Below are positions 33,268 to 41,111 of a stretch of 64,000 nucleotides of DNA, in pieces. The stretch is from Pararheinheimera marina (GTDB lineage: Bacteria > Pseudomonadota > Gammaproteobacteria > Enterobacterales > Alteromonadaceae): positions 55,485 through 119,484 of the forward strand of contig NZ_JBHSGB010000014.1 of the NCBI RefSeq assembly GCF_042654345.1. The letters are read 5' to 3'. The position numbers and the translations under genes are program-made. The notes under the pieces were generated by a model. The model ran no database searches, was not told the DNA's origin, and was given only the letters and a program-made list of their open reading frames with translations. How positions within the stretch are numbered: position 1 is the stretch's first letter; every line of letters starts with the position of its first letter.

Positions 33268-33512
33268 GCAATATGGCCCGCAATCATTGTTATTATGGGA
33301 AAACGGCACTGATTGTACCAGAGGTGCGGCAGTTAACAAGCCGGGCGTTTAAAATTGAGTTTCAGCAAGCTGAACCGCTGGCAAATGCTGCGAAAGAACG
33401 CATTCAAACAGGCTTTTGGCTGATCCATAGAGACATTGGTTGTGTTTGCTATTGATTTGCTCTAGATTGAGCCCATAAAAAAAATTTTGTTCGAACAAAC
33501 AAAGGGATCCGA

Positions 33513-34046
33513 ATGTTGGTGATTCTGGCCAAATGGTCAAAACAACGCTGGGCTTGGGGCCTGTTGGCGTTCTCCGCGCTGGTGCTTTTACTGGCCGCTT
33601 TGTATTTCCAATACCAAATGAATTTGGAGCCTTGCATGCTGTGTGTGTATGCAAGGGCTGCCCTCACAGGTGTGATGCTGGCCGGTGTTATCGGCATGAC
33701 AGCGCCGAAAAGTGGCACGGTTCGCGGGATCGCCTGGCTGCTGCTGGCGGCTGCTGTCAGCTGGGGCCTGTTCAATAGCCATGATCATGTCCAGGTCGAG
33801 CAACTGGTGCAATCCGGTGGATTATATACCTGCAGTCTGTTCCCTGAGTTTCCTTTAGGTTTACCGCTGGACCGCTGGTTCCCTGACGTATTTAACCCAA
33901 CAGGCATGTGCGGTGAAATCGGCTGGTCATTCCTTGGGTTGTCGATGCCGGAATGGACCCGGATCATCTTTGTGATCTACAGCCTGTTTACCTTATGCCT
34001 GCTGTTCAGTCAGTTTAAGAAAGTGAAATACAACCCCTACGATTAG
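33513..34046 (+). CDS. dsbB: Disulfide bond formation protein DsbB
   Basis: A 177-residue inner-membrane quinone reductase that reoxidises DsbA. Four transmembrane helices are apparent. The first cysteine pair is Cys41/Cys44 (E-P-C-M-L-C-V-Y-A-R), the same positions as in E. coli. The second pair is Cys107 (G-L-Y-T-C-S-L) and Cys133 (T-G-M-C-G-E-I-G-W-S-F-L-G-L-S-M-P-E-W). The quinone-binding Y-A-R arginine follows the first pair. Monocistronic with a strong terminator. DsbA is not in the window. Confidence 0.95.
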   Translation: MLVILAKWSKQRWAWGLLAFSALVLLLAALYFQYQMNLEPCMLCVYARAALTGVMLAGVIGMTAPKSGTVRGIAWLLLAAAVSWGLFNSHDHVQVEQLVQSGGLYTCSLFPEFPLGLPLDRWFPDVFNPTGMCGEIGWSFLGLSMPEWTRIIFVIYSLFTLCLLFSQFKKVKYNPYD

Positions 34047-34052
34047 CAGCAA

Positions 34053-34080
34053 TAAAAAAGGGCCTGACGGCCCTTTTTTA
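34053..34080. terminator. Bidirectional terminator between dsbB and fklB
   Basis: AAAAAGGGCC pairs with GGCCCTTTTT around TGAC; symmetrical A/T tracts serve both convergent genes. Confidence 0.88.
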
Positions 34081-34098
34081 TTATCGGTTCACCGGCAA

Positions 34099-34716
34099 TT
34101 AGCCAATGATATCCAGCAGCTCGACGTCGAAAATCAGCGCGCTGAACGGGCCAATTTTGCCACCGGCACCGCGCTCGCCATAAGCCAGTTGGTGTGGGAT
34201 GTACAGACGTAACTTGGTGCCAACTGGCATCAGTTGCAGCGCTTCAGTCCAGCCAGCGATCACGCCAGACACCGGGAACTCAGCAGGCTGACCACGGTTG
34301 TAAGAACTGTCAAACACAGTGCCATCAATCAGGGTACCGTGGTAGTGCGTGCGAACCGTGGAAGCACGGGTTGGCTTCTCGCCATCGCCCTGTACCAGCA
34401 CTTCATACTGCAGACCGGAGTCAGTCACAGTGATGCCTGGCTTCTTAGCGTTTTCCGCTAAGAAGGCTTCGCCGGCAGCGGCCAGTTCTTTGGCTTGCTC
34501 AGCTTGCTGAGCTTCCATCCGCTGGGTGATCACAGCAAAAGCTTCACGGATTTGCTGTTCAGTCACTTCAGGCTCGTCGCCCTGGAAAGCTGCGGCCAGA
34601 CCTGCAGCTACCGCCAGGATATCCAGACCATCAAAAGGATTGTCAGCCAGTTGCTGACCCATTTGCAGACCAATGCCGTAGCTGGCATGCTGCTCAAGCG
34701 TTGTAAATTTAGTCAT
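34099..34716 (-). CDS. fklB: FKBP-type peptidyl-prolyl cis-trans isomerase FklB
   Basis: A protein of about 205 residues with the FklB/FkpA architecture: an N-terminal dimerising helical domain (A-S-Y-G-I-G-L-Q-M-G-Q-Q-L, then helices to ~110) and a C-terminal FKBP domain (V-R-T-H-Y-H-G-T-L-I-D-G-T-V-F-D-S-S, G-V-I-A-G-W-T-E-A-L, A-Y-G-E-R-G-A-G). It has no signal peptide, so it is cytoplasmic like E. coli FklB. The start at 34716 has AGG just upstream; an upstream in-frame start would add 21 non-conserved residues. Confidence 0.92.
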   Translation of the reverse strand: MTKFTTLEQHASYGIGLQMGQQLADNPFDGLDILAVAAGLAAAFQGDEPEVTEQQIREAFAVITQRMEAQQAEQAKELAAAGEAFLAENAKKPGITVTDSGLQYEVLVQGDGEKPTRASTVRTHYHGTLIDGTVFDSSYNRGQPAEFPVSGVIAGWTEALQLMPVGTKLRLYIPHQLAYGERGAGGKIGPFSALIFDVELLDIIG

Positions 34717-34808
34717 GAGACCTGCTTTAATAAAAGGCGATACCGCCTGGTTGTGACTATACCCGTTTTTCAGGTACATCCGTCACGCTTCAACCCGGGA
34801 ACACCGGA

Positions 34809-35084
34809 TCACGAAAGTTGTTGTACCTGAGCCCACAGCCCCAGCACCAGCTGCTGATCCTGCTCATTCAACTCGCCGTTGGCAATAGCCTGCTGCAGGC
34901 TTTGGTCAATATCTGCTGTAAGTTCAGCCACGGCGAACTCTTGCTCCAGCACCTGACGTTGGCCAATAGCCAAATCGACATGACCACGTAAGTAGCCACT
35001 GGCAAATAACTCATCATCACTGGCTTTGGGCACCAGCGCATCAAAAAAATCAGCCACCTGACTGATAAACAACTGAACCTGCAC
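34809..35084 (-). CDS. yfcL: YfcL family protein
   Basis: A small acidic protein of 91 residues with the YfcL core A-S-D-D-E-L-F-A-S-G-Y-L-R-G-H. Function is unknown. The start is a GTG overlapping the last base of the preceding TAG (GTAGTG), so it is coupled to the ATP-NAD kinase family gene. In enterobacteria yfcL also lies near aroC and prmB, as it does here. Confidence 0.88.
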   Translation of the reverse strand: MQVQLFISQVADFFDALVPKASDDELFASGYLRGHVDLAIGQRQVLEQEFAVAELTADIDQSLQQAIANGELNEQDQQLVLGLWAQVQQLS

Positions 35085-36211
35085 TACACGTCCTCCAGTC
35101 CCAGACGATACATCACATAATCGTTATAGCCCACCAGCACGGGGATCAGCCCCTGCAGCTCCCGGTCGAGTTCTGCATCGCCGGTATCTGCCAACAGAGG
35201 TCGCCCTGCCAGCTGTTTTAATTTGGTTTTGGTGGCAATCAGCAGGATATTGTCCCGCCCTATCGCCCGGATCACCGCCGGGCTGAGTTGCTGGTTGCCG
35301 CGGCCAAATACATGACCCTGGCCACCAATTAAGGTGATCACCAGTTTACAGGCGTGCCCTTGCACCAGTTCAAGCAGCTGGCTGGCCGTGACGTCGCTGG
35401 CAATCAGTTCGCCGTTTTCCACCACGTCCACGCCCAACAAGGTATTGTCCAGCCCAAGCTCAGCCATCACAGCGGCCACTGTAGAGCCAGAGCCCATCAC
35501 ATACCGGACATCGTCATCCATTTGCGTCGCGACGTAAGCCGCCAGGTCGTCAAGCACCAGCTCTTCGACTTCTTTACCGCCACTTTTTACATTCTGCACA
35601 TAACGAAGCTCGGCTGGAATGCGCATCTCGCCGTAGCGTCTGGCTTTGACCACCCCCTGACGAAAAGCCGCTTCATCAATATCCATCACAGCGGCTTCGG
35701 TCAAGCTAACCAGTTCACCGGCCACCAGTTGGGCTATCACTTTGCCGGCGGCAGCCGGGCTAATGGCGTAGACGCCTGAGTGAATTTTACAGCCGGCCGG
35801 AATGCCCAATACCGTGGTTTTATCCTGCACCACAGTGCAGATATTGCGTGCCGTGCCATCGCCACCGGCAAACAGCAACAGGTCCACCCCGGCTTCGGCC
35901 AGTGCCAGCGCCGCCGCTTCGGTATCGGCTGCACTGGTATCAAGCTGTGCGGGCTGATAACAAATGCGGACCTGAAACCCCATCTCAGCCGCCAGCTCTG
36001 CGCCCATAGCACCAGCCACGCTGTAGATCTCCAGCTGATCGGCCAATGGCAATAACGGCTCCAGCGCTTTACGGGTTTTCTCCCCGGCCATCGGCACAGC
36101 GCCAAGCGCCAGCGCCTGCTCCACCACACCGTCACTGCCTTTGAGGGCTACAGCGCCGCCAACCCCGGCAACGGGGTTAATGATGAGCCCTAAACGAAAC
36201 CGACTTGCCAC
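35084..36211 (-). CDS. ATP-NAD kinase family protein
   Basis: A protein of about 375 residues in the NAD kinase/diacylglycerol kinase-like fold. Visible are R-L-G-L-I-I-N-P-V-A-G-V-G-G, the signature G-G-D-G-T-A-R-N, and I-P-A-G-C-K-I-H-S-G-V-Y-A. It is longer than standard NadK and belongs to the branch with a C-terminal extension (G-G-Q-G-H-V-F-G-R-G-N-Q-Q-L-S-P). I start it at the GTG at 36211 because AGAGG is 6 nt upstream and the long open frame before it overlaps the MFS gene. The true phosphoryl acceptor is not established for this branch. Confidence 0.85.
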   Translation of the reverse strand: MASRFRLGLIINPVAGVGGAVALKGSDGVVEQALALGAVPMAGEKTRKALEPLLPLADQLEIYSVAGAMGAELAAEMGFQVRICYQPAQLDTSAADTEAAALALAEAGVDLLLFAGGDGTARNICTVVQDKTTVLGIPAGCKIHSGVYAISPAAAGKVIAQLVAGELVSLTEAAVMDIDEAAFRQGVVKARRYGEMRIPAELRYVQNVKSGGKEVEELVLDDLAAYVATQMDDDVRYVMGSGSTVAAVMAELGLDNTLLGVDVVENGELIASDVTASQLLELVQGHACKLVITLIGGQGHVFGRGNQQLSPAVIRAIGRDNILLIATKTKLKQLAGRPLLADTGDAELDRELQGLIPVLVGYNDYVMYRLGLEDV

Positions 36212-36257
36212 AATGACCTCTGGCTTGTATTCAACTTTCAGCTGGCGCGCATTGTAC

Positions 36258-37442
36258 TCAAGTTGGCTTTTGTTGCCCAGCAACAGCACTGGCCGGCGCA
36301 TTCTGCCGTGGCAATGACCAGGCCAGATAACAGGCCCCGGCTGCCGCGACAGCGCTCGCACAAAAGGTCCAGGTGGAACCCGCACCATCAGCCCAAATCA
36401 GACCGGCAAAATAGGCCCCAATAGCACCACCGCCACCATACACCACACCTGCGTACAGCGCCTGACCCCGGCTACGTTGTTGTGGCGGGAAGAAGTTCTG
36501 CACAAATTGCATGGCCGCACTGTGCGCCAGAGCAAAACTGGCGGCGTGGAAACTCATACTAAACGCCAGCCAGTACCAGTCGGCCGCCAGAAACGCCACG
36601 ATCAGCCAACGCACCACAGTGACGCCATAACAAAACATTAAGAGTTTGCGGTAATGCACCCGTTGCAAAATGCTGCCGGCAAAAAAGAACGCGACAATTT
36701 CTGCCAGCACCGCAATGGCGATCATCAGGCCTGAGAAGCTGCCGCTGTAACCCAAATCGCGGCAGTACAGCATAAAAAAGCCATAAAAAGGCGCAAAGCC
36801 CAACTGCATCAAAAAGGTGGCGCCCATAAAGGTTAAAAAGGTTTTATGCCGGAATAAGCTGCGAAAACGAATGCTGGCGGCTTCAGGCTGACTTTTAATG
36901 GAAAAAGAGGGTAACAGCCATAAAGTCCAGAGCAATAAGGCCAAAAAGACGCTGGCCGACCAGGGCAGAAACTCACTGCCCAGGTGCTGCAACAACCAGC
37001 CGCCCAGCATCACCACCAAAATGTAACCCACACTGCCAAAGCTGCGGATGCGGCCATAAATTTTGTTGTCGTTTTTCAAAAAATGAAATGCGCTCACTTC
37101 AAGCTGCGGCAATATAGCGGTCCAGAACAGGCTGTACAGTGCCATCGCGGCAACCAAAGGCCAGTAGCCCACATCGAAATAACTGACAGCCCAGCCCATT
37201 GCGGCCAGTATAGCGCCCAACCGCATCACAGACACCGGGTCGCCGCACCGCTCCACCACCATAGCCCAGGCGCTCGGCCCAACAATACGAGCTGCGGTAA
37301 CGATAGCCAACAACACCCCTATCTGGTAGGAATTAAAACCACGTCCATCAAGAAACATCGGCAGATAAGGCACAAAAATACCCAGCACGGCGAAGTACGC
37401 AAAGTACGCCAGGCCAAGTTTGGAGCTGTTGGTCAGTTGCAT
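36258..37442 (-). CDS. MFS transporter (MFS_1-like / HcaT-type)
   Basis: A 394-residue membrane protein with about 12 helices. The N-terminus K-L-G-L-A-Y-F-A-Y-F-A-V-L-G-I-F-V-P-Y-L-P-M-F-L resembles the NucG/LacY-like MFS_1 group that includes HcaT, and G-R-I-R-S-F-G-S-V-G-Y fits the conserved loop. The substrate is unknown. It is followed after about 46 bp by the ATP-NAD kinase family gene, and an aroC terminator lies just upstream of its ATG, so it begins a separate transcription unit with yfcL downstream. Confidence 0.87.
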   Translation of the reverse strand: MQLTNSSKLGLAYFAYFAVLGIFVPYLPMFLDGRGFNSYQIGVLLAIVTAARIVGPSAWAMVVERCGDPVSVMRLGAILAAMGWAVSYFDVGYWPLVAAMALYSLFWTAILPQLEVSAFHFLKNDNKIYGRIRSFGSVGYILVVMLGGWLLQHLGSEFLPWSASVFLALLLWTLWLLPSFSIKSQPEAASIRFRSLFRHKTFLTFMGATFLMQLGFAPFYGFFMLYCRDLGYSGSFSGLMIAIAVLAEIVAFFFAGSILQRVHYRKLLMFCYGVTVVRWLIVAFLAADWYWLAFSMSFHAASFALAHSAAMQFVQNFFPPQQRSRGQALYAGVVYGGGGAIGAYFAGLIWADGAGSTWTFCASAVAAAGACYLAWSLPRQNAPASAVAGQQKPT

Positions 37443-37454
37443 GATAAGGATTCA

Positions 37455-37483
37455 GAAAAGAAAAGCGCGCTATTGTAGCGCGC
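37455..37483 (-). terminator. Terminator of aroC
   Basis: GCGCGCTA pairs with TAGCGCGC around a 3-nt loop (37465-37472 with 37476-37483); on the minus strand it runs into TTTTCTTTTCT. It separates aroC from the MFS gene. Confidence 0.65.
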
Positions 37484-37522
37484 CATCACATTGACAGCCA
37501 ACCAAAGGCTGGCGGTTATTTG

Positions 37523-38626
37523 TCAGAAATTGTGCCGCCCGCCAATAGCTGGCGTATCCACCCGAACATCAGCATTTTGCGCACGATGACGTAAAAAGTG
37601 GTCCATCAGCACTATGGCCAGCATGGCTTCGGCAATGGGCACAGCGCGGATCCCCACACAAGGGTCGTGCCGGCCTTTGGTGATCATTTCCGTTTCTTCG
37701 CCACTGGTGGTGATGGTTTTACCGGCAATACTGATACTGGACGTTGGCTTAAGCGCAATGCTGACATTGATGTCCTGACCGCTGGAAATGCCCCCTAACA
37801 CGCCACCGGCGTGATTGGCTGTAAAACCATTAAGACGCAGCTCGTCACGGTGGGTGGACCCTCGCTGCTCAACCACAGCAAAGCCATCCCCCACTTCCAC
37901 AGCTTTCACCGCATTGATGCTCATCATGGCATGGGCAATATCTGCGTCTAACCGGTCGAACACAGGTTCGCCCCAGCCAACAGGCACACCGGATGCCACC
38001 ACATTAACGCGGGCTCCAACAGAGTCGCCATCTTTCTTCAGCTGGCGCATGTACTCATCCAGCGCCTCCAGCTTGGCCGGGTCAGCACAGAAAAACGGAT
38101 TGTTATCTACTTCAGACCAATCCACCAGGTCCAGCTTCACTGGCCCTAACTGCGCCAGATAACCACGAATTTCGACACCAAATTTGGCTTTCAGATACTG
38201 CTTGGCAATAGCGCCTGCGGCCACCCGAATGGCGGTTTCGCGCGCCGAAGAACGGCCGCCGCCGCGGTAATCGCGCAGGCCATATTTGTGCCAGTAGGTG
38301 TAATCGGCGTGCCCTGGGCGAAACACGTCTTTAATCGCCGAATAGTCCTGCGAGCGCTGGTCGGTATTTTCAATCAAAAGGCCTATCGAAGTACCTGTGG
38401 TAACACCTTCAAACAGGCCAGACAGAATTTTCACCACGTCGTCTTCACGGCGGGCCGTGGTGTAGCGCGATGTACCAGGCTTGCGTCTGTCCAGTTCGAG
38501 CTGCAGTGCGTCCAGGTCCAGTTCAAAACCCGGTGGCATGCCATCCACAATACCGCCCAGTGCCGGCCCGTGGCTTTCACCAAAAGTCGTCACCTTAAAC
38601 AACTGGCCAATCGAGTTACCTGACAT
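37523..38626 (-). CDS. aroC: Chorismate synthase
   Basis: A 367-residue FMN-dependent enzyme for the last step of the shikimate pathway, converting EPSP to chorismate. Motifs present: T-F-G-E-S-H-G-P-A-L-G, the R-R-K-P-G region (D-R-R-K-P-G-T-S-R), Y-R-G-G-G-R-S-S-A-R-E-T and G-R-H-D-P-C-V-G-I-R. AGAGG lies about 9 nt upstream of the ATG. It should once have followed prmB by about 30 bp; a 270-bp palindromic element now sits between them. It supplies chorismate for PabB (4304) among others. Confidence 0.96.
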   Translation of the reverse strand: MSGNSIGQLFKVTTFGESHGPALGGIVDGMPPGFELDLDALQLELDRRKPGTSRYTTARREDDVVKILSGLFEGVTTGTSIGLLIENTDQRSQDYSAIKDVFRPGHADYTYWHKYGLRDYRGGGRSSARETAIRVAAGAIAKQYLKAKFGVEIRGYLAQLGPVKLDLVDWSEVDNNPFFCADPAKLEALDEYMRQLKKDGDSVGARVNVVASGVPVGWGEPVFDRLDADIAHAMMSINAVKAVEVGDGFAVVEQRGSTHRDELRLNGFTANHAGGVLGGISSGQDINVSIALKPTSSISIAGKTITTSGEETEMITKGRHDPCVGIRAVPIAEAMLAIVLMDHFLRHRAQNADVRVDTPAIGGRHNF

Positions 38627-38650
38627 CCCATCGATCCTCTTATCCGAAAA

Positions 38651-38939
38651 GTTCTGATTTTAGAGCACCGATTAGTTTAAGAAGTGAGCAGCAGAGCAGC
38701 CTGAAAAAGACTCAATCAAGGCGTAACAGCGAAGGAATAGTGGGGCTATTTCGAGCTGTTACAACACGGAGTGAGGGTTTTTCAGGCGCTCCCGTACGGG
38801 CGAAATCAGAATGGCCGCATGCGGCTTTAGATTTTCTCAATTTAGGCCCACTAAACCTTCAAAAATCTGCCTTGCCTGCGGCCATTCTGACTTTCGCTGC
38901 TGTCGCTTTTTTAAACTATTCGGTGCTCTAGTTCTGATT
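38651..38939. mobile_element. MITE-like element with 9-bp target duplication
   Basis: Near-perfect terminal inverted repeats (38661-38680 and 38911-38930, one mismatch in 20, extending more weakly to about 34 bp) enclose about 270 bp without a credible gene. The direct 9-mer GTTCTGATT flanks both ends (38651-38659, 38931-38939) as a target duplication. Inside are nested palindromes: 38699-38708 with 38778-38787, 38723-38730 with 38755-38762, and 38807-38819 with 38877-38889. The element could fold into a three-way structure. It lies between prmB and aroC; one duplication copy overlaps the first two bases of the prmB stop codon on the plus strand. Confidence 0.85.
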
Positions 38940-39882
38940 AATTAAACAGGGCCTGGTGCGCCACCAGATCCGCTTTACTGATAGCAAAAACACCATGACC
39001 GCCTTGGGCAAACTCCAGCCATTGCAGCGGCAACTCCGGATACAGCTGGTCCAGTGCAGCCATACTGTTGCCCACTTCACAAATCAGCCAGCCGCCCTCA
39101 TTCAACTGCGCGGCAGCACCGGCCAGAATACGGCGGGTCAGCTCCAGGCCATCGGCGCCAGAGGCCAGCCCCAGCTCAGGCTCATGATGAAACTCAGCGG
39201 GCAAATCCGCCATGTCTTCTTCATCCACATAAGGCGGGTTGGTAACGATTAAATCGTAGGTCATGCCGGCCAGCGCTTCGTAGCCGTCCGACAGAATAGG
39301 CACCACCTGATGCTCCAGACCATGCATCTCAATATTGTGAATGGCCACATCCAGCGCATCTTCGCTGATATCCACAGCATCCACTTCCGCTTCAGGGAAC
39401 TGCTTGGCGCAGGCAATAGCGATGCAGCCAGAGCCGGTGCATAAATCCAGAATACGCTGTGGCGCCTGGTCGGCAAACCAGCTGACAAAACGGCCCTGGA
39501 TCAGCTCACCAATTGGTGAACGCGGCACAAGCACGCGCTCGTCGACATAAAAACTCAGGCCGCAAAAATAGGCATGGTGTGTCAGGTAAGCCGCCGGAAC
39601 TCGCCGTTCAATGCGGGCTTCGAGCAGTTCGCAATAGGCGCGGGCTTCGGAGCTGGTCATCCGGGTTGGCAGAATATTGTCAGTCACCCGGTTCAGATGC
39701 AGGCAGGATGCTAATAAAATACCGGCTTCGTCCCAGGAGTTGTCGGTGCCGTGGCCAAAATAAATGTCGGCATTGTTCAGCTGGCTGACGCCCCAGCGTA
39801 ACCAGTCATGAATGGTCTGCAGTTCGTTTAACGCTTCATCAACAAGGGCTGGTGTTAAGGCTGAATTCAGAGCTTCGGTCAT
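38938..39882 (-). CDS. prmB: Ribosomal protein L3 glutamine methyltransferase
   Basis: A 314-residue SAM-dependent N5-glutamine methyltransferase. The catalytic N-P-P-Y motif (V-T-N-P-P-Y-V-D) and the SAM-binding D-L-C-T-G-S-G-C-I-A-I-A are intact. The N-terminal helical domain (W-L-R-W-G-V-S-Q-L-N-N-A-D-I-Y-F-G-H-G-T-D) is PrmB-specific rather than PrmC. It modifies L3 during ribosome assembly. Divergent from smrB with only 35 bp between start codons. The MITE-like element abuts its stop codon without altering the protein. Confidence 0.95.
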   Translation of the reverse strand: MTEALNSALTPALVDEALNELQTIHDWLRWGVSQLNNADIYFGHGTDNSWDEAGILLASCLHLNRVTDNILPTRMTSSEARAYCELLEARIERRVPAAYLTHHAYFCGLSFYVDERVLVPRSPIGELIQGRFVSWFADQAPQRILDLCTGSGCIAIACAKQFPEAEVDAVDISEDALDVAIHNIEMHGLEHQVVPILSDGYEALAGMTYDLIVTNPPYVDEEDMADLPAEFHHEPELGLASGADGLELTRRILAGAAAQLNEGGWLICEVGNSMAALDQLYPELPLQWLEFAQGGHGVFAISKADLVAHQALFN

Positions 39883-39917
39883 TGTATTTTACTCAGTGCT
39901 TTAGGTAGACTGCCGCG

Positions 39918-40445
39918 ATGAAAAAGACGCCCCCTATAACCGATGAGGATATCCAGCTGTTCCGTGACGCGGTCAGCGGAGCCAAGCCTCTGCCTCAGGA
40001 CAGTCATCTGCCAGAGCGGCCAAAGCGGCGGCCGAAGAAGGCTGTCACTTTAGCAAATAGCAGTCCGGATAGCCATTTGTTTTATTTTTCAGACCTGTAT
40101 GAAGGTGTGTTCCCAGACAGTGGCGCTTTATCTTTTGCTCAGCCTGGTGAAGATCCCCACTTGCCGAAACGACTGAAACGCGGTGAGTTTCAACCTGCTG
40201 TGGTGTTGGACCTGCATGGACTGACGCAGGAAAAAGCCAAAGAGGAACTGGCCGGATTACTGGCCTACTGCCAGCAGGAACATCTGAACTGCGCCTGTAT
40301 TGTCCATGGCAAAGGCCTGGGTATTCTGGCACGACGGGTGCCGAACTGGCTGGTACAACACCCGAATGTCCGGGCTTTTCATACAGCCCCAACCGAATGG
40401 GGCCGTGATGGCGCTTTGCTGGTATTACTGAAAACGCCGCAATAA
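39918..40445 (+). CDS. smrB: Endonuclease SmrB (Smr domain)
   Basis: A 175-residue protein with an N-terminal linker and a C-terminal Smr domain. D-L-H-G-L-T, H-G-K-G-L-G-I-L and the A-P-T-E-W-G-R-D-G-A-L segment are the conserved blocks; the D-L-H and H-G-K residues are implicated in nuclease activity. In E. coli SmrB cleaves mRNA between collided ribosomes for rescue. It is divergent from prmB, the usual neighbour. Confidence 0.93.
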   Translation: MKKTPPITDEDIQLFRDAVSGAKPLPQDSHLPERPKRRPKKAVTLANSSPDSHLFYFSDLYEGVFPDSGALSFAQPGEDPHLPKRLKRGEFQPAVVLDLHGLTQEKAKEELAGLLAYCQQEHLNCACIVHGKGLGILARRVPNWLVQHPNVRAFHTAPTEWGRDGALLVLLKTPQ

Positions 40446-40449
40446 CGGC

Positions 40450-40941
40450 TTAGACCGAATGCTGGACCAATTGCAGCAGTGGCGGACTGGCATACTCCAA
40501 CAACACACCTTGGTCAGGTTTGTAATGCAGGCAAGCCACACCTGCGGTATCGAAGATCGGCGTTTGGCCCTGACGGGTAAAAGCTTCAACCAGAAAGCTG
40601 ACCAATGGCATATGCGACACCAGCAGGATGCGTTGTTCAGGCTGTTCGGTCAGTTGCAGGTTAATAAAATCCAACACCAGCTGTGCATTGCCTTCAGGCA
40701 CCAGATCCGTGTTGGTTTGTATGGGCGTCAACGCCAGACCTGCTTCGGCAATTAATGCCGCGGTTTGTTGAGTTCGGCGATAAGGGCTGGCGTAAATACA
40801 ATCAAAAGCACTATAGTGGTGCTGTAGCCACCCGGCCATTTGTTGTACTTCGCGGATCCCCGCCTGGGTTAATTGTCGTTCGCTGTCGCTACTGTACTGC
40901 GGCTGTGCTTCACCATGCCGCATAATAACCAGATTCACCAT
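40450..40941 (-). CDS. sixA: Phosphohistidine phosphatase SixA
   Basis: A 163-residue histidine-phosphatase-superfamily protein. The R-H-G-E catalytic motif lies at residues 8-11 (V-I-M-R-H-G-E-A) and the second histidine in L-L-V-S-H-M-P-L-V. SixA removes phosphate from histidine on signalling or PTS-type phosphocarriers. Its stop lies only 4 bp from the smrB stop, so the genes converge tightly. Confidence 0.9.
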   Translation of the reverse strand: MVNLVIMRHGEAQPQYSSDSERQLTQAGIREVQQMAGWLQHHYSAFDCIYASPYRRTQQTAALIAEAGLALTPIQTNTDLVPEGNAQLVLDFINLQLTEQPEQRILLVSHMPLVSFLVEAFTRQGQTPIFDTAGVACLHYKPDQGVLLEYASPPLLQLVQHSV

Positions 40942-41111
40942 TGCTGCTACCAGTTACAACTTCGCGCTCGCCGCGAAAAGAGTGCGCTATGATAATGAAA
41001 CTTGGCTGACTCGGTAACTGCCAATAAAGCATAAAATAACGTTATTATATTCCTATTAGCTATGATGAACCGTCGCCTTCAGTTTTTACGGTTCCGGACA
41101 AGAGGCCTGTT

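Noticed and set aside
32548..33512. A FadR autoregulatory site between fadR and dsbB
   Set aside because: No GGTC-N-GACC core is visible in the interval.
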